A DNA stretch of 64,000 nucleotides, taken from positions 16,453,501 through 16,517,500 of the forward strand of contig NC_046292.1 in the NCBI RefSeq assembly GCF_004115265.2, read 5' to 3'. Shown here piece by piece: positions 41,274 through 55,100 of the stretch. Numbering within the stretch: the first letter of the stretch is position 1; each line of letters begins with the position of its first letter. Origin of the DNA: Rhinolophus ferrumequinum. Lineage: Eukaryota; Chordata; Mammalia; Chiroptera; Rhinolophidae. The notes beneath the pieces are model-generated. The model worked only from the letters and a program-made list of their open reading frames with translations. It ran no database searches and had not been told where the DNA came from. The position numbers were made by a program, and so were the translations under genes.

Positions 41274-44200
41274 CTGATTTGGGGAGGGGAGGGAAAAACA
41301 GAACGTTTAGGCTTTCCTGAAGCATGGTTGTTCTAATTTGGGTTTCCCCTGGACACAGACCCTGAGACAAGGGTGCAGATGTAAGCAGTCTCATTGGGAA
41401 GTGATCCCAGGAAACACCAGCAAGGAAGTGGGCAAATTAGACGGGCTGGGGGAGCAGCCACGAGGATGGCTGTTATCCGGCAAGTTACCCCTAAAGCAGC
41501 TGGAGCTTAACCCTGCTGGGGACTCAGGGAGCCAGTGCGGCACCCGCACCTCAGAGCAGCACCAGGTGAGGGGAGAAACTAGGGGAGAAACTAGGAGGTG
41601 GTGGTGCTACTTCCCTGACACTCGCAGCCGGCCACATGCACGGGCAGAGTGGACACCAGAAGCCAGAGACGGCCCCCAGGATGCAGGTGCCAGCTGCTGG
41701 AAGTCGAGCTGGCGACTTTCCACGTAAATAGGAAGGTGGAGGGGTGGGGTGGGGTGCAGATGTGCCTAATACAGAGGTTGTCACTTAGTGAGTGGGATTT
41801 CCCTGCAGGTCCCAGAGCTTTGAAAACACTCCCTCCCATCCTCAAAGCCCCCACCCAGCCCAAATGCCAACTGAACCTCACCTATGGCCCAGCTTCCCTC
41901 TGAGGCCCCCATCTGAACAAGTCTGACCCACTTGACCTCCCCAGGCTTCCCCTGCCCCAGCTGGCCCCCAGCAGACAAGTGAGGAAATTCCAGGGTCACC
42001 CTGGGCAAGACTCACCCTGGGTTAGACTGTGACCTAAGTGTTGGGACCCTTCTAAGACTTCCTCTTTTGGCCCCATCTTACCCCGTCCCCTTCCAGCCAT
42101 CTCTCCTGAGTCCCAAGGCTGGGGCTTCTGCCCTCAGGACCTGACAAATCCTTAGCAGAGATGAAGTTATTTAACTAAAATAGACTTAAGGCACTTCTCC
42201 CTTCCAGGTATATTTATTATTTGGATTTGGTGCCAAAGGAATGAATTACTAATAGTGGAAATTTAGACACAAAGATAGATGTTTTGCAGTTTGGGCCATC
42301 TTGATATTCTATCTGAACTACCGCTCAGTCGGGCCCCACTTCCTTCCTCTTCAACAACCCTCTGCTGTGATGCACTTCCCCAGATTTGCCATACCAGGGC
42401 CCGCGGCATCTTTGCCTGCTGAAACCAGGGGTTCTCTGTGAAGCTCTTCCAGATTACACGGCTTACAGCAATAACCAACAGCAGTGGCAGCAGAAGTGGT
42501 AGCAGTGCCAGGAACGCCCAGTTAACTCCTAAGGAAGGGAAAATAATAACAATGACATAAACAACAACAATGGCTCCCATCTATCAGTTGCATACATGCT
42601 GAGGGCTTCACACATATCATCCTATTTTTTTTAATTTAATTTAATTTAATTTTTTAAATTTATTGGGGTGACAATTGTTAGTAAAATTACATAGATTTCA
42701 GGTGTACAATTCTGTATCACATCATCTATAAATCCCATTGTGTGTTCACCACCCAGAGTCAGTTCTCCTTCCATCACCATGTATTTGATCCCCCTTACCC
42801 TCATCTCCCACCCCCCACCCCCCTTACCCTCTGGTAACCACTAAATTACATTCCCCAGATTAATTTTCAAAACCCCGTGGCCATCCTGTGGTTACTGACT
42901 GTTTTCTAATCCCCTCACCTTCCCCCTTACCCCCGCCCCGCCCTATCATCCTATTTAATCCTCATGCGAACAAACCCATGCTATAGATTGTGGAAACCAA
43001 GATTCAGAGAGGTGATGTAAGCTGTCCAAAGACACATAGTGAGTGTGGCGGAGCCGGGATTTTAGTCGAGGTGAGTCTGTCTCTAGACTCACGCTCTTAA
43101 CCACCATATGATGAAGCTCCTGAGGGCCAGGGAAAAAGTCCCCACTTCTGTACCACTTTGTACCCACTTGAGGCCTCCAGAGAGAAGCAGGTGGGCTTGG
43201 AGAACTCGCTGTACTTAGTGTCACTGAAGGTGTAGATGGTTCTGGCACTGAGGCAGTGCTGTCCACTGGTGGCTGGCTGGAGGGAGATCTGGACTGGCTG
43301 GCCATGGGGAGTGACTGGAAATCGGGTCTGTATGGAGAGAGAAGCAGAGGTGAACAGACCTGCTGTGGGGCCTGCTCCGTACCCCCAGCACAGGGTGGGG
43401 ATGGCAGGCAGGATCCATCTGTAATCCTGCAGCATCTTCTCCTGCAAAGTTCAAGCGTTAGGGGAGCACTTCCCAACACTATCTGGTTTGTTTTCTGTTA
43501 AGTCTCGAGGTAGAGATGATCTGGGTTCAAAGGCAGCCCTGTTACTCAGGGTCACTCCACCCCCACCCCCATATAAGGCCTGCTGGTCCTTACTTTGAGG
43601 GGCATATTCCTCAGGCTTTCTACCTTAAGGGCCTCCCAACTTATTTTGTGGGGGGAGGCATCATTCAGCCATTACAGACACAGAAAATTCTAGGACTGCC
43701 TGTCCAATATAGTAGCCACTGGCCACGTGTGGCTACTGAGCCCTTGAAGTGTGGCTGGTCCAAACTGAGATGGGTTCTAAATATAAAATACACACCGGCT
43801 TTCAAAGACTACGTGAAAAAGAATGTACAATATCGCAGTCATTTTTCTATTAATCACCTGTTGAAATGATAACATTCTCGTGTGTGAAATACAGTATATT
43901 ATGAAAATTAAATTCGTCTTTTTTTAACTTAATTTAAGGAGGAACATTTAAAATTACGTGATTGTATTTCTATTGGATGCTGCTAGTCTAGAATATTCAT
44001 AAGGTTCTTGAAGGCATGGGCCTAGGTGGATGAAGTACACTGTAGGACCCAGAGGACACAGGGGGTCAGGAGTGTGAATGTTGGTTCAGTGAAAGAATGA
44101 ATAAGGATAGGAGTCAGTCAACAACAGCCTGACAGCCCGTGGGCAAATCTAGCTGCCACTTTTCTTTCTTTTTTTGTAAACAGTTTTACTGGAAGACAGA

Positions 44201-47200
44201 TATGCCTGTTCATTTACATAGATCTATGGCTCCTTTCGTGTTACAGATGTAGAGTTGAGCAGCTGTGACAGACCATCTGGTTTGCAATGCCACGAATATT
44301 TACAATTTGGCCCTTTGCAGAAAAAGTTTGCTCACCCTACCATAAATAAATACTTACAGACTTACACACGTGCACCCACAGAAAACAAGTCTGAAACTGG
44401 ATAGACATCAGAGAACTATTTGTGGTCATCTCTGGTCCTTTTTGTTTTCCTCTTAGAGCTTATCTGTATTTTCTGATTTTTCTGCAATGAATCCAGAGGC
44501 TTGGCAAGCGGGCCTGCCATAGCCCATCGTACCTCAATCAGATTTTATTGTAAAAAAAAAATACCAAAAACCAAACAGGTTTCATGATTTTAAAGAATAG
44601 TAGGAAGAAATCTGCTATGTTGCTACCACTTGTAATAGACAGAGGTAGGATGTCCTGTACTTTGCCTCTTACGTGGAGAATGGCAGGGGTAGGCCACAGG
44701 CCAGCTGTCCTGGGCAGAATCAGGGGTATGTATGGGGAAGGCTTCCTGGAGGAGGTGTGCAGGAGCACTGGGCTTCGGTGGGGTAGTTGGGGGGGGCAGG
44801 AAAGAGGCTTCTCACCTTGTTTCCGGTCCCCTCCTTCCAGAAATCCACCTCATACTTCAGATCCAGTGGGGGCAAGCAGGGAGGCAGCTGGTATGTGGCA
44901 TTGATATGCAGGATCTCCTCTGTCCAAGTGATGACTAGTACGGGAGGGGCCGGCTCCACTGGCAGAAACAGAACAGGACTTGTCAGTACCCTCTGGGGGC
45001 CACAGTGAGTTCATCCCCCTGCGTCCGGGCGGGCCTGCTCCTCACACAGCTCAGAGAGCTCTCCAGAAAAGGGGAAAGTGGCACTAGTATTTGTCAAACA
45101 TCTACTGTGCATCAGGAGCCTCCCAGCCATTTTATTTAAGCCCTGCAATGACCCCGGGAGGCGATATCACTACTCCCATTTTAAAGACGGGCAAACTGAG
45201 GCTGAGAGGTGAAATGACCAGGCCAAGCTCACAGTTAACCTGCCTTTACTCATGTTGTTCCTTCCACCTGGGTGCCCTTCACATATCACTGGTCTGCCAG
45301 AATCCTGCCCATGTGTGTTAGTTTCTTATGGCTGCTGTGACACACTACCACAAACTTAGTAACTTAAAACAACACAAATTTATTATTTTACAGTTCTGTA
45401 GGTCAGAGTCCAGGGGACATTGACTATGTATTAAGCCTTGGGCAGGGAGCTGAGGGAATGGGGAGATAAGGCCTCCCTGGACTCTGACTTCTAGGAGCTG
45501 AAAGAAATTAGGGTGAAATGAAATATGCAAACTACCAAAACCCAAGAGAGAAAGTGACCAGGGCTACGGTGGAGGGCAGGAAAAGGTAGGAAGCGTCATT
45601 CAGGCTCGGGATGCGCTAGAGGAGAATCAGGAGAGCTTCAGGAAAGAGGAGGCAGAAAACATTAATTCAAAAGAAAAGTAACCTCCTCTCTGCATCTTTC
45701 CCTCTATCCTGATCTCTTGTTCCAGCCATTGCAGTGGTTCATCTATCATTCTTCTAGCGAGACGGCCTTTCTCCCCGCCGTCCCACCCTTCCTTTCCAGC
45801 TAACATTCCTTCCTTTCCTATCCATTCATTCTAGCCAATCAGCCTCCTTTCTATTCATCCATCCTTACCACCTACCCATCCGACTTTTCTTTCCATATAT
45901 CATTCCTTCTTGTTTTTCCTTCCTTCACGTGTGCGTTCATTCTTCCTGTGCCCTCTCTTCCCTCCAGCCCTTCCATCCCTTCCCAGAAAGCCAGCATTGC
46001 TCCTATGCTCTTTACCCACTGGTCATCTACTTTTCCTTCCTATCCTACCTCTTTCCATCCATACTTGGGGGCCACAGTGAGCATTTCCCGCATGTTTACT
46101 CCCTTCACAGTAAGCATTTGTCCTTCCATCTAGCCTCCTTCCTTCCCACTCATCGGGCGTGTCCTCCACCATCTTCTCCATGCTTCCTTTCTTCTTACCT
46201 GTCCATCCTTTCCCTCCTTTCATCCGTCCACCCAAACAGCTGCCTCCCACCCAAGTCATCTCTTCCTCCTTCTCTGCCATCCTTTCCTGCCATTCTTCAT
46301 TCAATCCTTTCCTCCCCTCCCTTCAAGCCCTATTTTGCCCTCAAGGATTGTGACAAGCCTGGACAACAAGGTACAGATCTCAGCTCCACGAGGCTATCGT
46401 CTGAGTGTTTATCCTCTACTCTTACCGCCCCACCTCACTCTCGATCTGGTCAAAGATCAGAAAGATCCAGATTCCCATCCCATCTCCACCACTTCCTAGC
46501 TGTATATCCTGGCACACATTAACATTACTTAACTTCTGTGAGTTTTGCTTTATTTATTTTTTAAAAATATGTTGATGAAAATGAACCTTACAGTTTTATT
46601 GCAAGGATTAGAAATAAAATATTTTGGGGGAAAAAATGGACTCTTCTCACTCAGTATTATCACTGGTGATTTCTGCATGCAGTAAATATGGGAAATGTTT
46701 CCTCTCTATTTTTATCCTCTCCCCGCCCCAAATTTCTACAGTGTTCAGAAATTACTTTTACAACCAGAATTTTAAAAGGTTGTTTTTTGCAGAGAGAGGT
46801 TGAGCAGAAAAAAAATAAGTACAGAAAGTGCCTTGTGTAGTCCATGACCAAGGTCATGCTTGACAGAAGATAATGAACATCATAGTAGGAGGTACAAGCT
46901 GAATTGCTGGTGGCACTCCTATAACGAACCCCCTGCCTTGAAGTCACACTGCTCGGACATGGGCCCCACAGAACTGCCCTCTGCTTAGGGAAAGGGGAGA
47001 CAGATGGCTAGGACAGCAGTGCCACTGACCAAGTTCTTGGAGCCTCCCACTCAGTCCCTTCCCCGTAGACCTACCTTCAAAAAGATACTCCAGGGGCTTG
47101 GACTCCACCCAGGGCGACCTGGCGCTGGGAGAAACGGCCCGTACACGTCCCTTGAACTTGTTGTACAGGTCCTGTTTCTTCAGGCACATCAGAGAACATG

Positions 47201-50200
47201 CCAGTTCTTTGGTTCCTGCACACTTTTCCACTTTTCGCCACCGCTTGGGGTTTGCAGAGCTGAGGGAGGAGACAGGAGAGCTTGGGCTATGGACTCAGCC
47301 TCTTGGGGCAAAGGAAGTTAGAGAACACTTGATCACTCATCCTTCCATTTTGCCTGACCCATCTATCTGTCTATCCACCCATCTGTCCTTCATCTGTCCA
47401 AGCAGCCAGGCTTTGGCTGAGACATAATGAGAACAGTCCAGTTAGGAGCTCAGGTTCTAGAGAGACAGACGTGGGTGGGAATCCTGGCTCTGCCCCTCAC
47501 CAGCGCTGGGACCCTATGCACGTCACTGCTCTGAGCCTCAGTTTCCTCATCTTGTCATGCCTCCCTCACAGGGCCATTGTGATGGCTGCTATTGCCAGTA
47601 TTAGTAAGCATTTCCCGCATGCTTATTCATTCAGGCAGTTACGGACCACCTGCTGTGTGCCAGGCACCATGCTATGCTATGTGGATGTCAGAGGGGGACA
47701 TGCAGGTCCGTGACTCCAACCTGCTGAGAACACTGAGGTCCACAGAAGAGACCTGAGTTCTGGGCATTGTTCTTGGGGAATCAGCCACGCATGACAGACG
47801 AGGTCCTTGGGAACTTATACTCTGGTGGGAGGGGATGAGAGACAATCATGACAATAACAATCTTGTTAAACCCAGGAGCTGGTGAGTGCAGGATAAGCCG
47901 GTAAGGTGGGAGTGCCTGCTTTCCAAAGGCAGCGGAGGGAAGGCTGGGAAGATAGTATTGAAGCTGAGGCCGCAATGCTGAGAAGGGAGCTAGATGAAGG
48001 TTTGGGGGAAGGAACAGCAAAGGAAATACCCTGTGATGGGAAGGAGCTTGACCTGTCCAGACAGAAGCCAGGAGGCCAGTGTGGCCAAAGCCCAGTGGAC
48101 AAGAGAGGGAGAGATGTGGACAAACTGGAGATGGCGGCGGGGAGAGGGATAGGCAGAACAGGCGAGGCCTCACGGTCTCGGTAAGGAGTTGGGATCTTAT
48201 TCCAGGTGTGAAAGGAAGCCCCTGGAAGGTTCTGAATAGGGGCAGTGATTTAATTTATGTATTTGAACATTTTGAAAAATCACAGACCAACCAGCTAGGA
48301 ATCTGCAGCAGTGATTGAAGAGAGAATGGTGGTAGACTTGGAGAGGAGGGGCTGAATTCAGGATATATTTTGGAGCAAAAATAGACAAACTATAGGAAGA
48401 AACAGAAAACCCACAATTACAATGAGAACATTTTAACACAACTCACTCAGTAATTGACAATTTAACAAAGAAAAACAATCGGTAAATTCATTAAAAAATG
48501 AACATAATGATCAAAGTTGGTCTAATGAACATATATAAAACAAACTGAACAAACTGTTAAGCCATACGTGAACATTAATAGCATATTAAAAATATTAACA
48601 TATATTAACAAAACTAAAGCAACTTGCAAGAAATTTCAAAGAATAGGTATCTCATAAACTGTTTCCTCTGATGGCAAATAATCCACTTAAAAATAACCAA
48701 CAAAAAGAGCACTAAAGAAAAGTTGAAAATTTTTAAATGTTTTAAAATAACTCATGGATCAAAGAAAGAATTACTATGGAAATTAGTAAATATCTAAAAC
48801 TGAATGATTACAAAAGTAATATACACAAAAACTTATGAGATACAGCCAAATAATACTTAGAGGATAACATATAGCTTTGAATACTTACAGCAGAAAATAA
48901 GAAAGGATAGAAATTAATAAGTTAATAAGCAATCAACTGAAGAAGTCAGAAAACGCATGCAAAAAAACATACATAAACAGATCAAAACTGTAACCGACTC
49001 CTTCAAAATGTTCTAAAAGACATTAAAAAATGATACGACACATGAAAGAACAATGTAAGACAGAAGAATTAAAGAAGGTCAAAAAGTAAGTAACAGAACA
49101 CAGGAAAGAATCAGATAAAACAAACAAACTCATTTCAGAAATGAAGACTAGAATACAAGAGCCAATTAATATAACAGATAATGCCTTAAAAGAAATAGAA
49201 AGTGAAAAGAAGGAAAGTTTTAAAAATCAAAAAGAACAGAAATGTAAATGCGAAAATTATAAAACTTCTAGAAGGAACAGAAGAGTATATTCATGACCGT
49301 GCGTCAGGCAACTTTCTTAGGACACCAAAAGCCTTCACCCCTGAAGACACAAAACTTGATGAATTAATTGGTCTGCTAGGTCTGCAGTGATGAAAATACC
49401 AGACTAGGTGGCCTAAACAACAGTAATTTATTTCTCACAGTTCTGGAAGCTGGAAATCCAAGATCAAGGTATCTGCAAGTTTGCTTTCTCCTGAGGCCTC
49501 TCTCCTTGGCTTACAAATGGCCACCGTATTTCTCTCTGAGTCCTCACATGGCCTTTTCGCTGCGTGTGAGAATCCCTGGTGTCCCTTCCTCTTCTTATAG
49601 AGACATACGACCTCATTTAATCTTAATTACCTTTTTATAGGCCCTAACTCCAAATAAAGTCACATGGTAGGGGGTGTGTGGTTAGGGCTTCAACGTATCA
49701 ATATATTTGGAGCGGGGGACACAACTCAGTCCATAACAGGGTTATTATGAACTAAGCTGCTACAAACATTCATGTGTAAGTCTTTGTTTGAACATGTTTT
49801 CATTTCTCTTGGATAAAGAGCTAGGAGTAGAATCTGGGAGATTTGGTAAATTGAATGTGTAACTACAAGAAACGGTCAAGCTGTTTTCCAAAGTGACTGG
49901 ACCACTGTACATTCCCACCAACAATGTATGAGTTCTAGTTACTCTTGTCAGCACTTAGTATTGTCCGTCTTTTAATTTAACCATTGTAGTGTGTATGTAG
50001 CAGTACCTCATTGTAGCTTTAATTTACATTCCCTAATGACTAATGGTGCTAAACATCTTTTTATGTGCTTATTGGCCATTCGTATGTCTTCTTTAGTGAA
50101 GTGGCTATTCAAATATTTTTGGGTGATTTGTCTTTTTCTTATTGAGCTGTAGGAGTTCTTTATCTATTTTGGATACAAGTCCTTTGTCAGTGTATATATT

Positions 50201-52138
50201 GTGAATATTTTTTCTCAGTTGCTGGCTTTTTCATTTTCTTCAGGCTTTTTTTTTAAGAGCAAAAGTTTTAAATTTGATAAAATCCAGTTTATCAGGTATT
50301 ATGGACTAAATAGTGTTCCCCCAAATTTGTATGTTAAAGCCCTAACCCCCATGTGACTATACAGCAGTCACCTTTATCTAGGGGCATTTGTTATAAGACC
50401 CCCAGTGGATGCCTGAAATTGTGGATAGTACGAACACCTACATACCTACTATGCTTTTTCCTATACATACATACATACCTGTGATAAAGTTTAATTTATA
50501 AATTAGACACAGTAAGAGGGTAAAAATAACTAATAATAACATAGAACAATTATAACAATATACTGTAAAAAAAATTATATGAATGTCGTCTCTCTCTCTC
50601 TCTCTCTCTGATAACCAATCTGATAACTATGGCAGCTACTAAGTGATTAATAGGCAGGTAGCATATACAACATGGATGTGCTAGACCAAGGATGATTCAT
50701 GTCCCGGGTAGAATGCAGCAGGACCCCGTTCAAGATTTCATCATGCTACTCAGAATGGTGTGCAATCGAAAACTTATGAATTATTTATTTCTGGAATTTT
50801 CCATGTAATATTTTCAGACCATGGTTGACCTCAAGTAACTGAAACAACGGAAAGCAAACCCATGAATAAGGGGGGACAACTGTATTTGGAGACAGGGCCT
50901 TGAAAGCGGTAATTAAGATTGAATTTGGCCATAATGTTGGGCCCTAACCTGATAAGACTAGTGTCCTTATAAGAAGGGGAAGGGACATCAGGGATGCTCG
51001 CACATAGAGAAAAGGCCATGTGAGGACACAGAGAGAAGGTGGCCATCTGCAAGCTAAGGAGAGACACCGCAGGAGAAGGCAAACTTGCAGACAGCTTCTT
51101 GGACTTCCAGCTTCCAAAACTGTGAGAAACAAATTTCTGTTGTTTATGCCACCTCCCACCCCCACCTCCTACCCCCACTTCCCCCAGTCTATGATATTTT
51201 GTTATGGCAGCCCTAGCAAACTAAACTAAAAGGACTCAGATTTTGGGCCCATAAATGGGTTGCTAATGTAACAAATATCTAAAAATGTAGACGTGGGGGC
51301 AGCCGGTTGGCTCAGTTGGTTAGAGCGCAGTGCTCGTAACACCAAGGTCCAGTTCAATTCCCACATGGGCCAGTGAGCTGTGCCCTCCACAACTAGATTG
51401 AAGACAACGACTTGATTTGGAGCTGATGGGTCCTGGAAAAACACACTGCTCCCCGATATTCCCCAATAAAAAATTGAAAATAATAATAATAAATAAATAA
51501 ATTAATTAATTAATTAAATATTTTAAAATGTGGAAGTGGTTTTGCAACTGGGTATTGGCTAGAGGGTGAAATTGTTTTGAGGTACATGTTGGAAAAAATC
51601 TGAAGCTGCCTTGACAAGACTGTTGGTAGGCATATGGATCTTAAAAGTGATTCTGGGGAGATCGCAGGTGGAACGGAGGAATATCTTTTTGGAAACTGAA
51701 ACAAAGGTGATCCTCGTTATAAAGTGGCAAAGAACTTGGCTGAATCGTGTTCTAGTGTTTTGTGGAAAATAGAAGTTAAAAGTGATGAACTTGTGTATTT
51801 AGCTGAGGAGATGTCAAAGCAAAGTGTTGAAGATGGAACCTGGTTTCTCCATACCGCTTATAGTAAAACGAGAGAAGACAGCGAAAAATGGAAGGGAATG
51901 TTAAGCAAAAATTGAAGATTTGGAAAGTTCTCAGCCTGGGCATATTGCAGAAAATGAGAATGCATGTTCTGGAGAGAATACGCAGAGTGGGGCTGGAAAA
52001 TCATCTGATAAAGAGATCTTGGGTGTGACTTACGGATTTAATCAGCTATCTCAGTAGAAGCCAGAATTGAGATGGGAGCCGGAATGTATATTTATATTTG
52101 TATTACTTACATTTATATATTTACGTTTATATTTATAA

Positions 52139-52171
<33 letters not shown>

Positions 52172-55100
52172 GACCTACCTATCTACTATCTATCTATATC
52201 TAACTATATCTATCGATCTATAGGTAGATCAATAGATAGATCACCCTCACTCTGTTCACGGAAAAGATCTCAAAGCAATCGCTAAGTAGTGATCAGAACA
52301 ACCAGAACACACAGGTTGTGCTCTTTAAAACTCTTTCCTACTAAGTGGAAAATGGCTGATTTCAGGTTTTAGGTTAGGAATTGCGCAAATGAGCCTGGAA
52401 CATCTCGTTATAACAGAGATGTTATAGCACTACAGATATCAAAGACTACCAGGGTCAAGTTAAAAGGACTCAGGAACCAAACTGAAGAGACCTTCGCTGG
52501 CCAGGGATGGGACAATTCAAGCTTAGTTGAGTAGAATAAGTTGCAACGGATTGAAACCATCAGATACATTTGAATACTTGCGTTCATAATGACAATAAAA
52601 AAAATGAATCAATCACCTTTGGGAGATGATAGGGAACCAATTCATTATCTTGAAAACTGGTAAATAAATGGAAAAAAAAATCAAGCATGTATCCTGTCTT
52701 GCTTGTTTGAATAGTACTTCTGAATTTCAAATACTACATAGAGGAAGCATCTCTTTATAAAATAACTCCAACTAATAAATGAAAAAAACCAACCAATTAG
52801 AATACCACCATTTTGCAATCCTTACAGGTGTTTAAAAAGTGTAAAAGAGAAGGAAAATATTGTAAAGGCCCAGAGGATGACCTTTCAACTCTTTAATCAA
52901 TTTATGCCAGTTCCACTATTCCCAGCTGTGTGACTCTAAGCAAAATACACTCTTGGTGCTTCAATTTCCTTAACTGTAGAGTGGAGTGACTTCATCCTTC
53001 CTCAAAGGACTGTGTGAAATTAAATAGGTTTAATGTATTAACTCAGTGCTGATTTTACAGCACACGTACAGTATTTGTTAGGTGTTTTCTACTTCCTGAT
53101 ACAGTTCTATACAGTTCGTTCTTTAGAAAGCTCTCTTGCAGTTTCTCCTCCAAGCCAGGCCCCCATCACTAACATCTGGATGCTGCAGGCAGAGGGACCA
53201 CAATGGAACAGGCTTCGGGGTCAGACTGGCTCCATCACTAGCTTCCTCGGGCAAATCACGGTACCTCTCTGAGCTCAGTTTCCTCACATCTAAAATGGGA
53301 AAAATGCAGTGCCTGCCTGGTGATACTGGGAGGAAGAAATGAAATATTCCTGCAAGGTTCTTAGCACTCAGCCTGGCATTCCAGGTGGGTCCTGAGTACG
53401 TGCCAGTTCCCTCCCCTTCCTCCTCCTCACCAATTCTAGATCAATCCTTCTGAGTATCTGCTTTTATCTTACTCTCCTACTAAAGAACTTCAAATGATCC
53501 CCATCAATGTGCAAAGATGGTGAATCTGTTTCCATTTTCAGATTCTTCTGGATGCGTAGTGGCTGCCTGGGCTGCCAAGTTGAGAAGGACCCCGAAGCTT
53601 TATGAAGGCTCCGGGGGGACAAGGGTGATCATCTAATGATGCCTAACACAGACTCTGCAGGAAGATCCAGTTGCCCTCTCCCTTATCTGCTGGACCAACT
53701 CCAAACACTGAATCCAGGTCCTCATGAACTCCATCGCTGGGCCCTCACAGCTCCACCCCAGCCCAGCTCTGATTGTTCTCAAACATCTACCCCCACCCCT
53801 GGAAGGCCTATCACCTGTGCTCTGTTCTCTAGTCAACATCATTCCCATCTCCAGACCTTTATTAAATGCCCCCTCCAAATACCTGCCACATGCTATCTCT
53901 CGTGGGACCCAGAGAACCACGAATGCTGCCTACTCCGAGTGCAGCTTTCCCAGAGAAGCCCCCTCCCCAACCGACCAGCCTGGAGGCTCCCTTCTACCTT
54001 TGATAGGCGACAAGATAGGTCACGTTTAGGGGATGGCCAGGCCCTGGCAGCCATGTCAGGTACACGCTGAAGTTCCAGGAGAGTAGCGTCACATTCTGAG
54101 GAGGGGACAGATAGGGCCTCCCTGTGGGGGAGAGAGAGGTCATGAAGCCTGGAACTCCTGGCTGCTCTTGCCATGGGCCATTTGGAGCCGAACAGCGCAG
54201 GCAGTCACAAGCTCACTGAATTTGAGGAACCAGGATTCATCTGGGAGGGCTGAAGCACGGGGGACATGGTGGAGGCTGGGAACCCGCGAGTCGGGATTCC
54301 CGTGATAGCCATGCCACCAACTGGCTGTACTGCAGCCCCATCCCCTCCCTGGGCCTCAGTGGCCCACCTGTGCCTTGAGACGAAGCCCCTGCCCACTCTG
54401 ACACCTGACAGTTCCAGTAGACCACAGGACAGGAACCATCTAATGGACTCCTTGGTCCCTGGCACTAGTAGATGCACGATAAATATTTGTTGAGTGAATG
54501 AACAAATATTGTGATGACCTGGATTATTCTGAAGGCCTCCTAACTGGTGTCTCTGCTTCCAACCTTGTCCCATCAGTGCATTCTCCACACCACAGCAAGG
54601 GTTAAAATGAAGTCAGATCATGTCACTTCCGTGCTTTAAACCCTCTAATGGCTTCCATGTCACTCAAGATAAAATCCAAAGTCTTTACAATCACTCACAA
54701 GCCCCTGAACCACTACTCTCCCCTTTGCTCCCTCCTCTCCTGCCACACTGGCCTTTGTGCTGTTACCAAAGCACGCCGACATATTTCCACCTCTGGGCCT
54801 TTTCATGGGCTGTTCCATCTGCCTAGACAGTTCTCCCCCGGGATATCCATCTGGCTCACTCCCTTGAGTCTTCAACGTCTCTGCTCATCTGTCACTGTCT
54901 CAGTGACACTTTCCCTGACCACCTTTAACTGGCCCTTACTTCCCCTTTTTGGCTCCTTCGCACTGCTAACCCTGTTCTTCTGAAATATGCATTTGATTAC
55001 ATAACTGCCCAGTTCCATGCCCTTCCCTTGCTCTCAGAATAAAGTTCATGCTCCTTATCAAGGAGTGTGAGGCCCTGCCCAACTTGGCCTGGTCAGGCCA

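Larger units (their letters stand above)
41274..43167. other. IFNLR1: IFNLR1 introns 5 and 6
   Basis: Intron 6 (41274-42394) shows nothing recognisable. Intron 5 (42529-43167) is almost wholly a MIR split by an L1 insertion. Confidence 0.6.
43328..47074. other. IFNLR1: IFNLR1 introns 3 and 4
   Basis: Intron 4 (43328-44815) holds two hAT-type remnants. Intron 3 (44959-47074) holds a MIR, an LTR fragment and a long pyrimidine-rich tract. No extra exon seen. Confidence 0.55.
47260..53997. other. IFNLR1: IFNLR1 intron 2: the most repeat-dense part of the window
   Basis: 6.7 kb between exons 3 and 2. From about 48.4 to 52.6 kb it is nearly continuous transposon fossil: L1 pieces in both orientations, two MaLR LTRs in opposite orientation, a Tigger element inside one LTR and a bat SINE inside its internal region. 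No exon or conserved-looking segment was seen within it. Confidence 0.7.

Noticed and set aside
45929-46522. 197-codon plus-strand open frame rich in Ser, Pro, Leu and Phe
   Set aside because: Falls on the TTCC-rich tract in IFNLR1 intron 3; long openness comes from stop-poor composition.
51724-51915. Small open frame at 51.7 kb as a host gene
   Set aside because: Lies in the MaLR internal fossil; not host coding.
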